From contig NZ_QAJL01000003.1 in assembly GCF_003852525.1 (NCBI RefSeq), positions 489,343-553,342 of the forward strand: a DNA stretch of 64,000 nucleotides. The letters run 5' to 3'. The DNA comes from Pedobacter sp. KBW06 (GTDB lineage Bacteria > Bacteroidota > Bacteroidia > Sphingobacteriales > Sphingobacteriaceae). Below are positions 26,221 through 34,897 of this stretch, piece by piece; the stretch's first letter is position 1; every line of letters begins with the position of its first letter. The notes under the pieces are model-generated. The model worked only from the letters and a program-made list of their open reading frames with translations, was not told the origin of the DNA and searched no databases. The translations under genes were made by a program, and so were the position numbers.

Positions 26221-27354
26221 TCAATACAACTCGATATAAGTATCATCAATAGCTCTTTCGGTTTGGTACCTGATATTCTTTGCCACCAATATTTCTTCCT
26301 TCAAATCCTGATCAATTTTATATAAATTGTTGTCCGAACAGAGGTAGTAGTAAAATCCGTTATAATATTTAATCTGCCCGATCGTTTCCCGGTCTGCAAA
26401 ATGCTTCTGCTTTAAAACCTCACCATTATCCTGGTCAATAACCAGCAAATAATGTGGGGTATTTGCAACAATGACATCATCCATCACCTCCATAGACTGT
26501 AAAAGATTATTCTTTCCTTTTTTATCTATCTGGTGGGGCAAAACAATTCGCCAGTTCAACTCACCACCCCTTTTCTTTAATGAAATCATTGCGGTATCAC
26601 CATAGATTATATCCTTTTCACTAAAATTGAGTTTAGTCTGCTGAAACATCGCGATCTCAGGTTTATGCTTCCAACTCAAATTCAAGTTGGCATCTAAGCA
26701 ATATACCCCACCATGCTCATCAACCACGTAAAGCAGGTTATCTTTTACAATAGGAGCCAAAAAAGCTGGTGTTTCTAAATCAAAAGTTGCGATCCGCTTA
26801 CCATCGGTCAGATTTAATGTTCTGATTGAAGAACTGGCATTTATGACTACCTTATTATTGAACATCACCGGAGAACAATAAACAGGCTGATGAATCTGAT
26901 GTGTCCATTTCACTTTTCGTGTTTTCTGGTCTACCGACTTAAATTCACCCTGGCTACTTCCAAAAATAAAATTACGGCCCTGTATAATTGGGTACTGAGC
27001 AAATAACAAATGAGATACACCACTAAAATTATAACCATATTCGGCCTGGTTGGGCGAGACTTCGTCTGTAAAGACCCAATTGATTTTTCCGGTCTGCTTA
27101 TCAATTTCTACGATACGCTTATCGGAATATGCTCTTAAAATAGTTTGATCCTGTTGTGTAAAATAAGTCAGCTCATCATTATTTCTTTGATCTAATATTT
27201 GCCATTGCAATTTACCGGTAGCAAGATTGACATTGTACAGATCGCCATTATTGGTAGCAATTAAAAGATTAGTTTTAATTGGTTCTTGCTTTCTGGTACA
27301 GGCAGACAAACCAATACCTAACAGGAAAAATCCGGCATAAAGAAATGACCTCAT
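26221..27354 (-). CDS. PQQ-like beta-propeller lipoprotein
   Basis: A 377-residue protein with a lipoprotein signal ('FFLLGIGLSACTRK', lipid Cys near residue 19). Seven to eight repeats of the PQQ-binding-like propeller type follow. The motif 'tG(k/e)..W' recurs, as in 'LATGKLQWQI', 'KQTGKINWVF', 'QKTRKVKWTH' and 'DQDNGEVLKQ'. There is no quinoprotein active-site tryptophan-dock pattern, so it is probably a scaffold or binding protein rather than a dehydrogenase; BamB-like proteins are one analogy. Its start is one base after the stop of the membrane-anchored neighbour, so the two are co-translated and probably form one envelope complex. Confidence 0.85.
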   Translation of the reverse strand: MRSFLYAGFFLLGIGLSACTRKQEPIKTNLLIATNNGDLYNVNLATGKLQWQILDQRNNDELTYFTQQDQTILRAYSDKRIVEIDKQTGKINWVFTDEVSPNQAEYGYNFSGVSHLLFAQYPIIQGRNFIFGSSQGEFKSVDQKTRKVKWTHQIHQPVYCSPVMFNNKVVINASSSIRTLNLTDGKRIATFDLETPAFLAPIVKDNLLYVVDEHGGVYCLDANLNLSWKHKPEIAMFQQTKLNFSEKDIIYGDTAMISLKKRGGELNWRIVLPHQIDKKGKNNLLQSMEVMDDVIVANTPHYLLVIDQDNGEVLKQKHFADRETIGQIKYYNGFYYYLCSDNNLYKIDQDLKEEILVAKNIRYQTERAIDDTYIELY

Positions 27355-27355
27355 T

Positions 27356-28087
27356 TTATCTTTTATTTAGCTTGTAATCGAAAGGAATGGTTTGACTAAT
27401 GTCGGTAACATACCATGTATCAGGATCACTTTCGAACTTCACAAAATCATATGCTGGTAACAGTGGTTCCTGAATGTTCATCAGATTATCATTCTTACTG
27501 TTAAATGCGGTAACCATCATGGTAACCCTTGCGATTTCCTGACCGTTTTTCTCGCTATTTTGTAAAGGCGCATTAAAAGCCTTTCCACCTTTTAGCGTAG
27601 CATCATTTTGCTTCAATAAATTAATGGCCTCTTCGCCAAACCTTTGAACGATTGCCTGTTTAATTTCAAGATCGTTTGGTTTGTCAGCAGCAACACTCAT
27701 TTTAGAAAAATCGGTTTTCCTGATGGCTGCCAACTCTTCCTTTACCCCATCAGGAATATAATCTCCATTTTTTATAGAATTGACCCACATTAAAGTATCC
27801 AGCGGAAATTCTGGTGCCCCTGAAGCCACCTCAGTTGTCGTACCTTCGGTCGCAATACTGGCATCCATTGCGGGCTGCTCTTCCTTATTCGTATTACCCG
27901 CTATAATTTGCCAAAGTTCTTTTACATGATATGGGATATGCTGAAAACCCAGGTAATAACCCAAGCCTAAAAACAGGGCTACAATTACACCAAAGCTGAT
28001 TACTGTTTTTTTATATCGTTTAAAGAATGGTGCATTTTTCATTTGATCCGGTTTATTGTTTAGGTTCTCCATTGGTGGTACTGGCAT
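27356..28087 (-). CDS. Single-span membrane protein of unknown function
   Basis: A 243-residue protein with a short cytoplasmic N terminus, one hydrophobic segment at about residues 27-47 ('VISFGVIVALFLGLGYYLGF'), a low-complexity Ala/Thr/Glu linker and a soluble domain outside. The domain contains 'KADKPNDLEIKQAIVQRFGEEAINLL'-like helices and 'FESDPDTWYVTDI' near the C terminus. I do not recognise the family. It is immediately upstream of the PQQ-propeller lipoprotein gene with a one-base gap. A partner role in the envelope is inferred from this alone. The second Met (residue 6) is an alternative start. Confidence 0.75.
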   Translation of the reverse strand: MPVPPMENLNNKPDQMKNAPFFKRYKKTVISFGVIVALFLGLGYYLGFQHIPYHVKELWQIIAGNTNKEEQPAMDASIATEGTTTEVASGAPEFPLDTLMWVNSIKNGDYIPDGVKEELAAIRKTDFSKMSVAADKPNDLEIKQAIVQRFGEEAINLLKQNDATLKGGKAFNAPLQNSEKNGQEIARVTMMVTAFNSKNDNLMNIQEPLLPAYDFVKFESDPDTWYVTDISQTIPFDYKLNKR

Positions 28088-28413
28088 TTTTTTTATTTAA
28101 GGTTTTATATAATTACGCTAAAATAGAGATTGCTTTACATTAAAAAACCGAACTTTATTATTCGTTGTATCTGCGTCGTTATTTGTTCCTATTGAATTAT
28201 TATTCGGGAATAAAACAAATGGGTTAACACATTAAACATTCTGTTTTGAATATCACTGGGCCATACCTTCAATATTGTTTTCCTTGATACAAAGTTGAAT
28301 AAAGAGGAGTATCAAAAATTAGTCTAAAATGTAAAATGCTTAGTCTAAATTGTATAAATCAATTTGATTGACCGCTATTGGCCATTTCACACAAACCATC
28401 GACCTGATAGCAG
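28088..28413. other. Gene-free spacer
   Basis: 326 AT-rich bases upstream of the membrane protein and downstream of an exported-protein gene. I see no open frame, repeat or structured element to report. Confidence 0.4.
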
Positions 28414-28995
28414 CTATTTTTTATTCATTTTTATTTTCTTGTGTTTATAAAATAATTCAGCACATCTTTTAGAATAACCAAAATAGGTTTCTTCTTCAAA
28501 GTCTTCTAAATTTATTAAACCAAACTTCATTTTAGTTCTTATAGTTGGTATCTTAATTACCTTATCTTTATCCGTATCAAAATAATTCCAATTTCCAATG
28601 TAATCTGCAGTTAAAAGATTGACACCAGACTCACCACTTCCGTCGCTAACAGCATTCCCAAACTCGTATTTACTCATCCCAATCAATTGTATTTTCTTTG
28701 TTTTAGGATTGTATCTAAATTGATTTTTATAACCAGCGCGCATCCAGTCGTTAAAAAATTCAAAACCATTTTTTGTTTCAACAACACCCGACATTACATT
28801 CAAAATCCCGATAGGTTTGCTTGATATTGGATGGTAATTTTTTGAGGATAATTTACAAACGATTGTATGTTTCGCAGAGTCAACATATACCGTATCTGTT
28901 ATCCCATCATGATCAACATCTTTTAATAATTTGTTTTGTCCAAAAACAACTAACTGAGTGAATAGAAAAATTAATGTTGCTGCTGATTTTTTCAT
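28414..28995 (-). CDS. Exported protein with a 'DVDHDGITD' calcium-loop motif
   Basis: A 193-residue protein with a cleavable signal peptide (cleavage near 'LVVFGQ-NK'). 'LLKDVDHDGITDTVYVD' directly after the signal is the metal-binding loop of FG-GAP/VCBS-type repeats, here only once. The rest has strand-rich segments ('VVETKNGFEFFNDWMRAGYKN', 'KYEFGNAVSDGSGESGVNLL') and a basic C terminus. It resembles Bacteroidota proteins that are usually annotated only as hypothetical. It lies in a minus-strand trio of exported proteins. Function unknown. Confidence 0.7.
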   Translation of the reverse strand: MKKSAATLIFLFTQLVVFGQNKLLKDVDHDGITDTVYVDSAKHTIVCKLSSKNYHPISSKPIGILNVMSGVVETKNGFEFFNDWMRAGYKNQFRYNPKTKKIQLIGMSKYEFGNAVSDGSGESGVNLLTADYIGNWNYFDTDKDKVIKIPTIRTKMKFGLINLEDFEEETYFGYSKRCAELFYKHKKIKMNKK

Positions 28996-29041
28996 GGATT
29001 TTTCTGTTTATCTCCAATTATTGATTCGTTTTTATTCAGGG

Positions 29042-29740
29042 CTATTTCGCATTTAAATTTGCCTTGAAATACCTGAATTGTAAATTCTCTTCAGTACCGG
29101 TCCGTGTTCCATTATACAATTCAAGCGCTATAGTATTTTCGTCAACCCAGGTCAGATTATTAACTGACCAGTCTTTGGTATAATAATTAAGAGCAGGTGT
29201 GATTCCTTTTAATCCGGTTCCGGTTGAAACATGGAATAAAAAAATTTCTGCCCTGTGTTCATAATAGTTTCCATAGTCAGGGCCATCATATGACGAACAA
29301 ACCACCAGTTGATTACAGGATGGGGAAAGTAACATCTTTAATATTCCTGAATCGTAGGTTGAAGGCATTAACATTTTTCTATTTGTACTCCGTTCTGCCA
29401 GGTAAGTTTGACAAATTTCTTTACAATCGTGAATCACATACAGATCTGAACCACTGATAAATTGTCCGGAATCCAAAACGCAGCTTGTTTTATATTTCCC
29501 TATGTAGGATTGAAACTCATTCTTCGATATTTCAGTAAAATTTAGTTCCAGGTTATTGTATAAAGAGTCATTAGACCGTATCCGCGTATCATTAACTACT
29601 TTCCTTTCTATTTTATCATTCCTACTGTTTTTCTTCAATGTATCATAAATAACGGTTGCAGCGATTACTTTTGGGCTATCATTTATCAAATATCCTGCGA
29701 TAAAAAAAACGAGCCCAATTTGCAATTTCGAAGCCTTCAT
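29042..29740 (-). CDS. Exported hypothetical protein
   Basis: Counted from the ATG at 29740 it is 232 residues; a TTG upstream at 29761 overlaps the preceding gene and is less likely. A hydrophobic N terminus ('LQIGLVFFIAGYLIND') suggests a signal or anchor. No known domain is visible. Two segments, 'SNQLVVCSSYDGPDYGNYY' and 'WVDENTIALELYNGT', look like strands of a WD or propeller-like sheet but are not enough for a call. It lies four bases after the stop of the next upstream exported protein gene, so the two are one operon. Confidence 0.65.
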   Translation of the reverse strand: MKASKLQIGLVFFIAGYLINDSPKVIAATVIYDTLKKNSRNDKIERKVVNDTRIRSNDSLYNNLELNFTEISKNEFQSYIGKYKTSCVLDSGQFISGSDLYVIHDCKEICQTYLAERSTNRKMLMPSTYDSGILKMLLSPSCNQLVVCSSYDGPDYGNYYEHRAEIFLFHVSTGTGLKGITPALNYYTKDWSVNNLTWVDENTIALELYNGTRTGTEENLQFRYFKANLNAK

Positions 29741-29744
29741 GTTT

Positions 29745-30551
29745 TTAATTTTCTTTGACAAACTGATGCCCGTTAAATTTTAAATAGAAAATACTCGGTT
29801 CGCTATTGTAGCCTTCAGCTATTAATGCTGTTAATTTTATATTGGCCATTTTATCTTTTGAATAATCTCCCTGACCTTCTACTGCATATTTTAGAGGAGG
29901 TGGAACCGAAGGATGTCCCAGCAAACCAGTTAAAACCTGTGTTTTAGTGTCAAATTCAAATTCTCTGTTACATAAATTCAGGTAAGGCCGGTTGACAAAG
30001 ACTGGATTATTTACGATTAAATAATCACCCTTAATCTCAATAACATATGCTATGCCTTGATAACAATTACCATCACCTGCCTCTACTCCAATTAACAAGT
30101 ATAAATTACGTGATTGGCTTTTGAGTTGATGGATTTCGAAAAAATCGCAATTAATCTTTGAAGACAAATTGTAAGCAAAGGTTTTGCCGTATTCATTCTT
30201 CCATTGAACAACAGGATGTGTAATGAACCTGCGCGTTCCGCCGCAATCATAACCAAAGTTGTAAATTTTAATGGCTGTTTTATCCTTGCCCTCCGCAGAT
30301 AACTTTAAACCGAGACTTTGATAATAAACAGACGAATAATTATTGCCAGCCATTAACTTCACCGCCTTATTTGCCGTTACCTTGCAAAGGCTATCAATAT
30401 TGTAATCAGGGTTTTCCGCGTAAACAAAACTTCGGGCGAAGCCGGTGTTCTTTTTTATCTGTGCGGCCAATTTTTTCTGATCATTATTCTTCTGGCCAAC
30501 ACCAATTATCGATAAAGAAAGTAGAAGTGTCAATAAAAAAACTGTTTTCAT
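29745..30551 (-). CDS. Exported hypothetical protein
   Basis: A 268-residue protein with a signal peptide (cleavage near 'IIGVGQ-KN'). The mature part starts with a helical segment containing 'DYNIDSLCKVTANKAVKLM'. A strand-rich domain with several cysteines follows ('FGYDCGGTRRF', 'GDGNCYQGIAYVIEIKGDYLIV', 'NLCNREFEFD'). I do not recognise the family. It leads a two-gene unit with the following exported protein. Secretion to the periplasm is inferred from the signal peptide only. Confidence 0.65.
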   Translation of the reverse strand: MKTVFLLTLLLSLSIIGVGQKNNDQKKLAAQIKKNTGFARSFVYAENPDYNIDSLCKVTANKAVKLMAGNNYSSVYYQSLGLKLSAEGKDKTAIKIYNFGYDCGGTRRFITHPVVQWKNEYGKTFAYNLSSKINCDFFEIHQLKSQSRNLYLLIGVEAGDGNCYQGIAYVIEIKGDYLIVNNPVFVNRPYLNLCNREFEFDTKTQVLTGLLGHPSVPPPLKYAVEGQGDYSKDKMANIKLTALIAEGYNSEPSIFYLKFNGHQFVKEN

Positions 30552-30783
30552 ATTTATTATCTTAATGCTGGCAGATCATCTATTGTCATATATTCCATGG
30601 GATTTCCTGTTCTTTCTACAAAGCTTACCACAATTATTTTAGTTCCCCAACAGGTTAACATACTTAAAAATAAGCTAATTATTTAGCAGTTTATCCGACA
30701 ATTATTATTCGCCCAAAAGCAGCATATATTTGATGATTCCTGACCATCATTCGTAGTGAAATGGAATTATTCCATTATCATGA

Positions 30784-31191
30784 TTAGAATTCTGAACTGC
30801 AAATGAAATTGCAATCCTGCTCTAAATTCAGATCAATCAAACAACCTTCATTTATATTTAAATAGTATGTTCTTTTATACCACGACATAAGCACAAAATA
30901 TTTAAAAAGCCGTTCCCAGTATTTAGGGTCCAATTCAAAAATCAGCTCTGATTCACCAGAAAAAAAACCTAATTTATTTGCTCCTTTTTTTGATGAGAAA
31001 AATATGTTCTTCTCTTCTCCTTCATTCTGAATAAAGTCCAAACTCAATAAATCTACAGTACAAGTCTGTGAAACATCAGCGAGGTCAACAAGTGATTCAG
31101 CAAACTTTCTAAAGTCGTTTTCATTTCCCAGGAGGCATAGATTTGCTCCCTCAAAGCTGAAAATCATTTCATGAGTAAAATCTACCTTCAT
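30784..31191 (-). CDS. Small protein, immunity-like in composition
   Basis: A 135-residue soluble acidic protein. The beginning 'VDFTHEMIFSFEGANLCLLG' and a closing 'YYLNINEGCLIDLNLEQD' ending in 'CSSEF' look like an alpha/beta immunity-type fold seen beside polymorphic toxins, but no toxin gene is adjacent. The spacing of strands and the W-containing helix 'KYWERLFKYFVL' are real features; the family is a guess. It stands alone between two AT-rich spacers. Confidence 0.55.
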   Translation of the reverse strand: MKVDFTHEMIFSFEGANLCLLGNENDFRKFAESLVDLADVSQTCTVDLLSLDFIQNEGEEKNIFFSSKKGANKLGFFSGESELIFELDPKYWERLFKYFVLMSWYKRTYYLNINEGCLIDLNLEQDCNFICSSEF

Positions 31192-31616
31192 ATCAAATCA
31201 TTAATTTCAAATAATATTTACAACACTTCTTGCAAAATGATGAAGTCATAAAAGATGATTCATTAAGTTCAAATATATTCTCAGATAAATATTAATACCG
31301 AATATATGCATTAAATAAGTTGAAAGAATTTTAACTAATCTTTTTTCATTAAAGATATCCGGCTACTTCTAAGACTATATTTTATAACTCAGATTTTTCG
31401 AATTCCAGGCAAACGGCTTTATACAAAAAGATGAACAAGATGAATAACTGATACTTCTACTGTGCAAGAATGGTTAATTTCAGCCTATACACTAAAACAA
31501 GCCGCTTTTTTCGTTGATAGTTATCACTATATAGTTAGAAATTAAAGCACTCCCATTATACTATAAATATATTTTTAAATTATCTTCAAACATTCAATCC
31601 CTAAACATAAAATCTA
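31192..31616. other. AT-rich gene-free spacer
   Basis: 425 strongly AT-rich bases between the small minus-strand gene and a plus-strand lipoprotein gene, i.e. a divergent promoter region. No open frame, repeat or hairpin stands out. Confidence 0.4.
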
Positions 31617-32396
31617 ATGCAAACAAAAACAATTAACTTCTCTCCTTTTTTATTAGGTACTTTACTGATGCTTGCTGTATTAGCCAGCTGTAAGAAAGAC
31701 AATGTCAAACCATCGGAGCCGGAACCACCCGCACTTACTATGAACCATTTGTACCAAAGCGCCATACGCGATGCAATGGTTGCTGATGATTCAGAAGTAA
31801 TTGATACCTTATGGGCATTAACTCCTGAAAACAAGTCCCTGCAATGGAAAACAATCAAAGGTAAGCCATATGTTTTGATGGCTAGTTTTATGCGTTTTCC
31901 ATCCAGCTATCCCGTTGGGGATTCAATTACCACTTCATGGGGCGAATCCTGGCTATTCATCCCACAGCAAATGAAAGCACGCATCGGTTCTTCTTTTTCT
32001 GCAACAAGCGATACCACAATGCGTATCTGCCAGTTGTTGGGCTTACCTCCTGCTAATGAACGAAGCAATACGCACATCGCCGAGATTTGGGTAAACCCGG
32101 AACGCTTGTATAGACCAGCAGGTAGCCGGGTGATCAACACTAAAACAGCCACTGCGGCATTAAGTAACAATAGTCCTGAAAATTTCACCTCCTGGTTTAA
32201 CAATTACATTGTTTTCGCTTACTACCGGACATTGGCAGCTACTACAGACTACCATTATCCCTGGACACGTTTGGGCTATACCTATGACTGGGCCCCTAAA
32301 GCAAAGGAAGTTGGACTGAGTGAATACGTTTTTCAACCCAATTCAGGCGCCTGGGTAGAGAAGGTATCAAAAGTGGGTAACTATTTTAAAAAATAG
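31617..32396 (+). CDS. Lipoprotein of unknown function
   Basis: A 259-residue protein with a lipoprotein signal and lipobox 'VLASCKKD' (lipid Cys near residue 25). A Pro/Glu-rich linker follows, then an alpha/beta domain. The features I can name are 'WALTPENKSLQWKTIKGKPYVLM', 'TTMRICQLLGLPPANERS' and a 'WFNNYIVFAYYRTLAATTDYHYPWTRLGYTYDWA' block in parts. The last part ('YPWTRLGYTYDW') is unusual and probably structural. It is followed 61 bases later by the NYN-domain gene on the same strand. No function can be named. Confidence 0.75.
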   Translation: MQTKTINFSPFLLGTLLMLAVLASCKKDNVKPSEPEPPALTMNHLYQSAIRDAMVADDSEVIDTLWALTPENKSLQWKTIKGKPYVLMASFMRFPSSYPVGDSITTSWGESWLFIPQQMKARIGSSFSATSDTTMRICQLLGLPPANERSNTHIAEIWVNPERLYRPAGSRVINTKTATAALSNNSPENFTSWFNNYIVFAYYRTLAATTDYHYPWTRLGYTYDWAPKAKEVGLSEYVFQPNSGAWVEKVSKVGNYFKK

Positions 32397-32457
32397 TCCG
32401 ATAATTAAAAGTGAGACAGGTTTATCTATCTTTAAACAAAATCCTACGACAAGGCTT

Positions 32458-33309
32458 ATGAAAAACGAGAGAGACCTGAAACTCGCTGTACTGATAGACG
32501 CAGACAATGTGCCCTATGCCAATGTAAAAGAGATGTTTGAAGAAATTGCCAAATATGGTACGCCTACCTTCAAAAGAATCTATGCAGACTGGACCAAACC
32601 AACGGTTTCCGGATGGAAAAAAGTATTGCTGGAAAATGCCATCACTCCCATTCAGCAGTACAGCTATTCCAGCGGCAAAAATGCGAGCGACAGTGCGCTC
32701 ATTATCGATGCGATGGACATCCTCTATACAGGAAAAGTGGACGGCTTCTGTATTGTCTCCAGCGACAGTGATTTTACGAGACTGGCTACCAGACTTCGGG
32801 AAGCAGGAATGAAAGTCATTGGGATTGGAGAAAAGAAAACCCTTACGCCTTTTATTACCGCTTGTGATAAATTCATCTACATTGAGATCCTGAAACCCAA
32901 ACGGCAACCTTCTGAAGAGAATAATACCTCCCAAACTGCCACCAGTACCAAAACTCCGGAAACACAGCCGTTGAACAAAGTTGATACCGGAATCATCAGG
33001 CTCTTTACCGATAGCATTACCGACCTCGCAGATGAAGACGGATGGGCATACCTTGGAGACCTTGGCAGTTTGATGATGAAGAAAAAACCAGATTTTGATT
33101 CCAGGAATTATGGGTTCTCTAAATTGCTGCCTTTAATAAAAAGCACCAACCGCTTTGAAGTCGATGAGAGAGAAAGTGGTAAAGCTAATGTTAAACACAT
33201 CTATATCAGAAAAATCACGCAAACGGCACCTGTCGCTCCCATACAAAAACCAGTGAACAAAAGAAAACCGGCAAAACGCCAGAACAACAAGCAGATTCCC
33301 CCTCCTTAA
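32458..33309 (+). CDS. NYN domain protein with OST-HTH/LOTUS domain (LabA-like RNase)
   Basis: A 283-residue protein. Residues 8-145 are an NYN/PIN-like nuclease domain with the acidic set Asp14 and Asp16 ('AVLIDADNVPY'), Asp78 and Asp84 ('SDSALIIDAMDIL'), and Asp103 and Asp105 ('IVSSDSDFTRLATRL'). Residues about 178-252 are an OST-HTH/LOTUS domain ('WAYLGDLGSLMMKKKPDFD', 'GFSKLLPLI'), a winged-helix RNA-binding module. The tail is basic with 'KRKPAKRQNNKQ'. The expected role is RNA binding and cleavage in the cytoplasm. All catalytic acids are present, so it should be active. The substrate is unknown. Confidence 0.93.
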   Translation: MKNERDLKLAVLIDADNVPYANVKEMFEEIAKYGTPTFKRIYADWTKPTVSGWKKVLLENAITPIQQYSYSSGKNASDSALIIDAMDILYTGKVDGFCIVSSDSDFTRLATRLREAGMKVIGIGEKKTLTPFITACDKFIYIEILKPKRQPSEENNTSQTATSTKTPETQPLNKVDTGIIRLFTDSITDLADEDGWAYLGDLGSLMMKKKPDFDSRNYGFSKLLPLIKSTNRFEVDERESGKANVKHIYIRKITQTAPVAPIQKPVNKRKPAKRQNNKQIPPP

Positions 33310-33618
33310 GGACTATGATAAAACCGATTGAGAACTCCGGACATGATATTGGGACAATAACTGCAAGGGCTGGCGTTTATTAAAGAAATCTAGATATCTT
33401 GACATATAGAAACATCTAAAAAAGTGTTTTTATTTCTATGCAACACAATATATTGAGCAACTGAGCGTCTATACATATGAGAGCGTTAATTTAGATAAAG
33501 CGGGAATGGTCGGAGATCATTTCCGCTTTTTTTGTGTTGCCCTTCCTGCTATGCCCTCCAGCCCCTCCCCGTAGCAACTGTCCTTCTCTAAAGCAAGTTT
33601 TTTTTGTTTCTTTGTGCT
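33310..33618. other. Gene-free spacer ending a transcript
   Basis: 309 bases. A terminator hairpin at 33497-33534 lies about 190 bases beyond the NYN gene. The part between 33400 and 33500 might be a small transcript of its own, but I cannot show a promoter. Confidence 0.35.
33497..33534 (+). terminator. Rho-independent terminator
   Basis: AAAGCGGGAATG pairs with CATTTCCGCTTT (one G-T pair) around a 9-base loop and is followed by a T tract. Confidence 0.7.
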
Positions 33619-34497
33619 ATGTTTAAACAAGTATTTTTCGGATTACTAATCCTGCTTTCGGTTAGTGTAAAGGCTCAGGAGCGCCCCGCAGCTTATGCTG
33701 TTGATGAAAATTCTAACCTCTGGAACAAAAGAATAAATGATACGGCCCGCGTTTTTGCCGATATCGCCTACATACGTGATTATCCTGGTTTAAAAGGGTT
33801 GGTATTGGACTCCTTGACTGCCGGATCCAAAGTGATCATTAAAAGCGAAGCCTATAACAATACATTGATCAAGGATTTTCATGCACCATGGCATAAAGTA
33901 ACCTATATGGCCGGGAAACAACAACGTTCAGGATTTATTTGGTTAGGACTGCTTGCTCTTGGAAGCAATAATGATAAAGAAGGAAAATTATGGATGTACG
34001 GCTTCAACAAATACCTTAACCGCTCAAATGATGAGGAACACCTCTCCCTATGTGAAATCAAGATTCTTGACCCTTCACTCCATATTGTTGGCCGGACCTC
34101 TATCCTGGTTACCAGAGGAGAACAAACTTTCACCGAAGGAAAAATACTGAACAACATGGGACTGGCGGGTTTACAAGCGATCTACAGGATTGGTTTCTTT
34201 GGTGAAGCCTGTGCGGTCTCTACCGATCATCATTATATTGGATGGACAGGAATGGAGTTCATCAACTTACCTGGCAAGAGCAATGTCAGCGATGCCGGTG
34301 TTTCCTACCACGATGAAAAATTATTGTTCCCTTCCGAACATCGTCTTGGCGCCTCGTTAATTATCAAAGACATCACCGATGGAGAGGTTATAGATCCTGA
34401 CCAGAAAGAACTAAAATATAAGGAAAGCAAAAATCGTGTGAAATATATCTGGAACGGTAAAATTGCCAGCGAAATCGTAGAGATGAACGCCCAATAA
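33619..34497 (+). CDS. Exported protein with SH3-like region
   Basis: Counted from the ATG at 33619 it is 292 residues; the TTG five codons upstream is unlikely. A signal peptide is followed by 'VFADIAYIRDYPGLKGLVLDSLTAGSKVII', the pattern of a bacterial SH3 (SH3b) domain ('lnVRs.pg....vi..l..G..v'), and 'WHKVTYMAGKQQRSGFIWLGLL', its closing strands. The remaining 190 residues have 'DEEHLSLCEIKILDPSLHIVGR' and 'FFGEACAVSTDHHYIGWTGMEF', which I cannot place. Binding to envelope glycans or peptides is inferred from SH3b only. It ends before a bidirectional terminator. Confidence 0.8.
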   Translation: MFKQVFFGLLILLSVSVKAQERPAAYAVDENSNLWNKRINDTARVFADIAYIRDYPGLKGLVLDSLTAGSKVIIKSEAYNNTLIKDFHAPWHKVTYMAGKQQRSGFIWLGLLALGSNNDKEGKLWMYGFNKYLNRSNDEEHLSLCEIKILDPSLHIVGRTSILVTRGEQTFTEGKILNNMGLAGLQAIYRIGFFGEACAVSTDHHYIGWTGMEFINLPGKSNVSDAGVSYHDEKLLFPSEHRLGASLIIKDITDGEVIDPDQKELKYKESKNRVKYIWNGKIASEIVEMNAQ

Positions 34498-34515
34498 TGG
34501 CAACCAAAGGCTCAT

Positions 34516-34548
34516 TGAAGCCTGAAACCCTATGAATTTCAGGCTTCA
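34516..34548. terminator. Bidirectional terminator
   Basis: A 12-base perfect stem (TGAAGCCTGAAA with TTTCAGGCTTCA) around a 9-base loop. It lies between the plus-strand SH3-like gene and the convergent small-peptide genes. Confidence 0.6.
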
Positions 34549-34553
34549 AAACC

Positions 34554-34724
34554 TTAACCTTCTAAAATTTCTTCGAGGGGAGCAACGACATTCCCAATTG
34601 TCGATTTTATACTGTACCATAATTTACCAAATGTACTTCTGACTTTCCCACCTCCTTCTGTTTCTGTCATTTCAACTACAGTCATTTCCTGGATATTCAA
34701 TTCGCTTAATTTAAAATTTCCCAT
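34554..34724 (-). CDS. Small peptide with a double-glycine-leader-like N terminus
   Basis: A 56-codon minus-strand gene. The first 26 residues are acidic and Met/Leu/Glu-rich with an amphipathic pattern ('KLSELNIQEMTVVEMTE') and end in 'TEGGG'. This resembles double-glycine leaders of Bacteroidota exported peptides ('L..L...E(M/L)..(I/V).GG'). The following 30 residues, from 'KVRSTFGKLWYSIK' to 'PLEEILEG', are amphipathic and partly basic. A Shine-Dalgarno-like AGGAAG lies seven bases before the ATG. I see no peptidase-containing ABC transporter (PCAT) in the window. A bacteriocin or signalling peptide is possible; a small regulatory protein is the alternative. Confidence 0.55.
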   Translation of the reverse strand: MGNFKLSELNIQEMTVVEMTETEGGGKVRSTFGKLWYSIKSTIGNVVAPLEEILEG

Positions 34725-34746
34725 GATACTTCCTGTTAAATGTTTC

Positions 34747-34845
34747 CTACTCTGTTAAAGGCTTTTCAGATACTGCCTGAGATTTACCAACCTCTTTATT
34801 AAAGATAATGATAACTGCAGTATCATCCTTATTCATCTTATTCAT
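34747..34845 (-). CDS. Very small protein upstream of the GG-leader peptide
   Basis: A 32-residue frame beginning 'MNKMNKDDTAVIIIFNKEV' and ending 'EKPLTE'. A purine-rich AAGG lies upstream of the ATG, and the stop is 22 bases before the start of the 56-residue peptide gene, so the pair looks like a small operon. It has no leader-like GG motif. It may be a real micro-protein or a leader ORF. Low but not zero support. Confidence 0.35.
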   Translation of the reverse strand: MNKMNKDDTAVIIIFNKEVGKSQAVSEKPLTE

Positions 34846-34897
34846 TATCAATACCTTGTGATTAAATTCATTTTATGACCTGCAGCAAAGCTGCTTT

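Noticed and set aside
33400-33496. Possible small RNA gene before the terminator at 33497
   Set aside because: There is no promoter with both elements and no known RNA family is recognisable. The stretch could simply be the 3' part of the NYN transcript.
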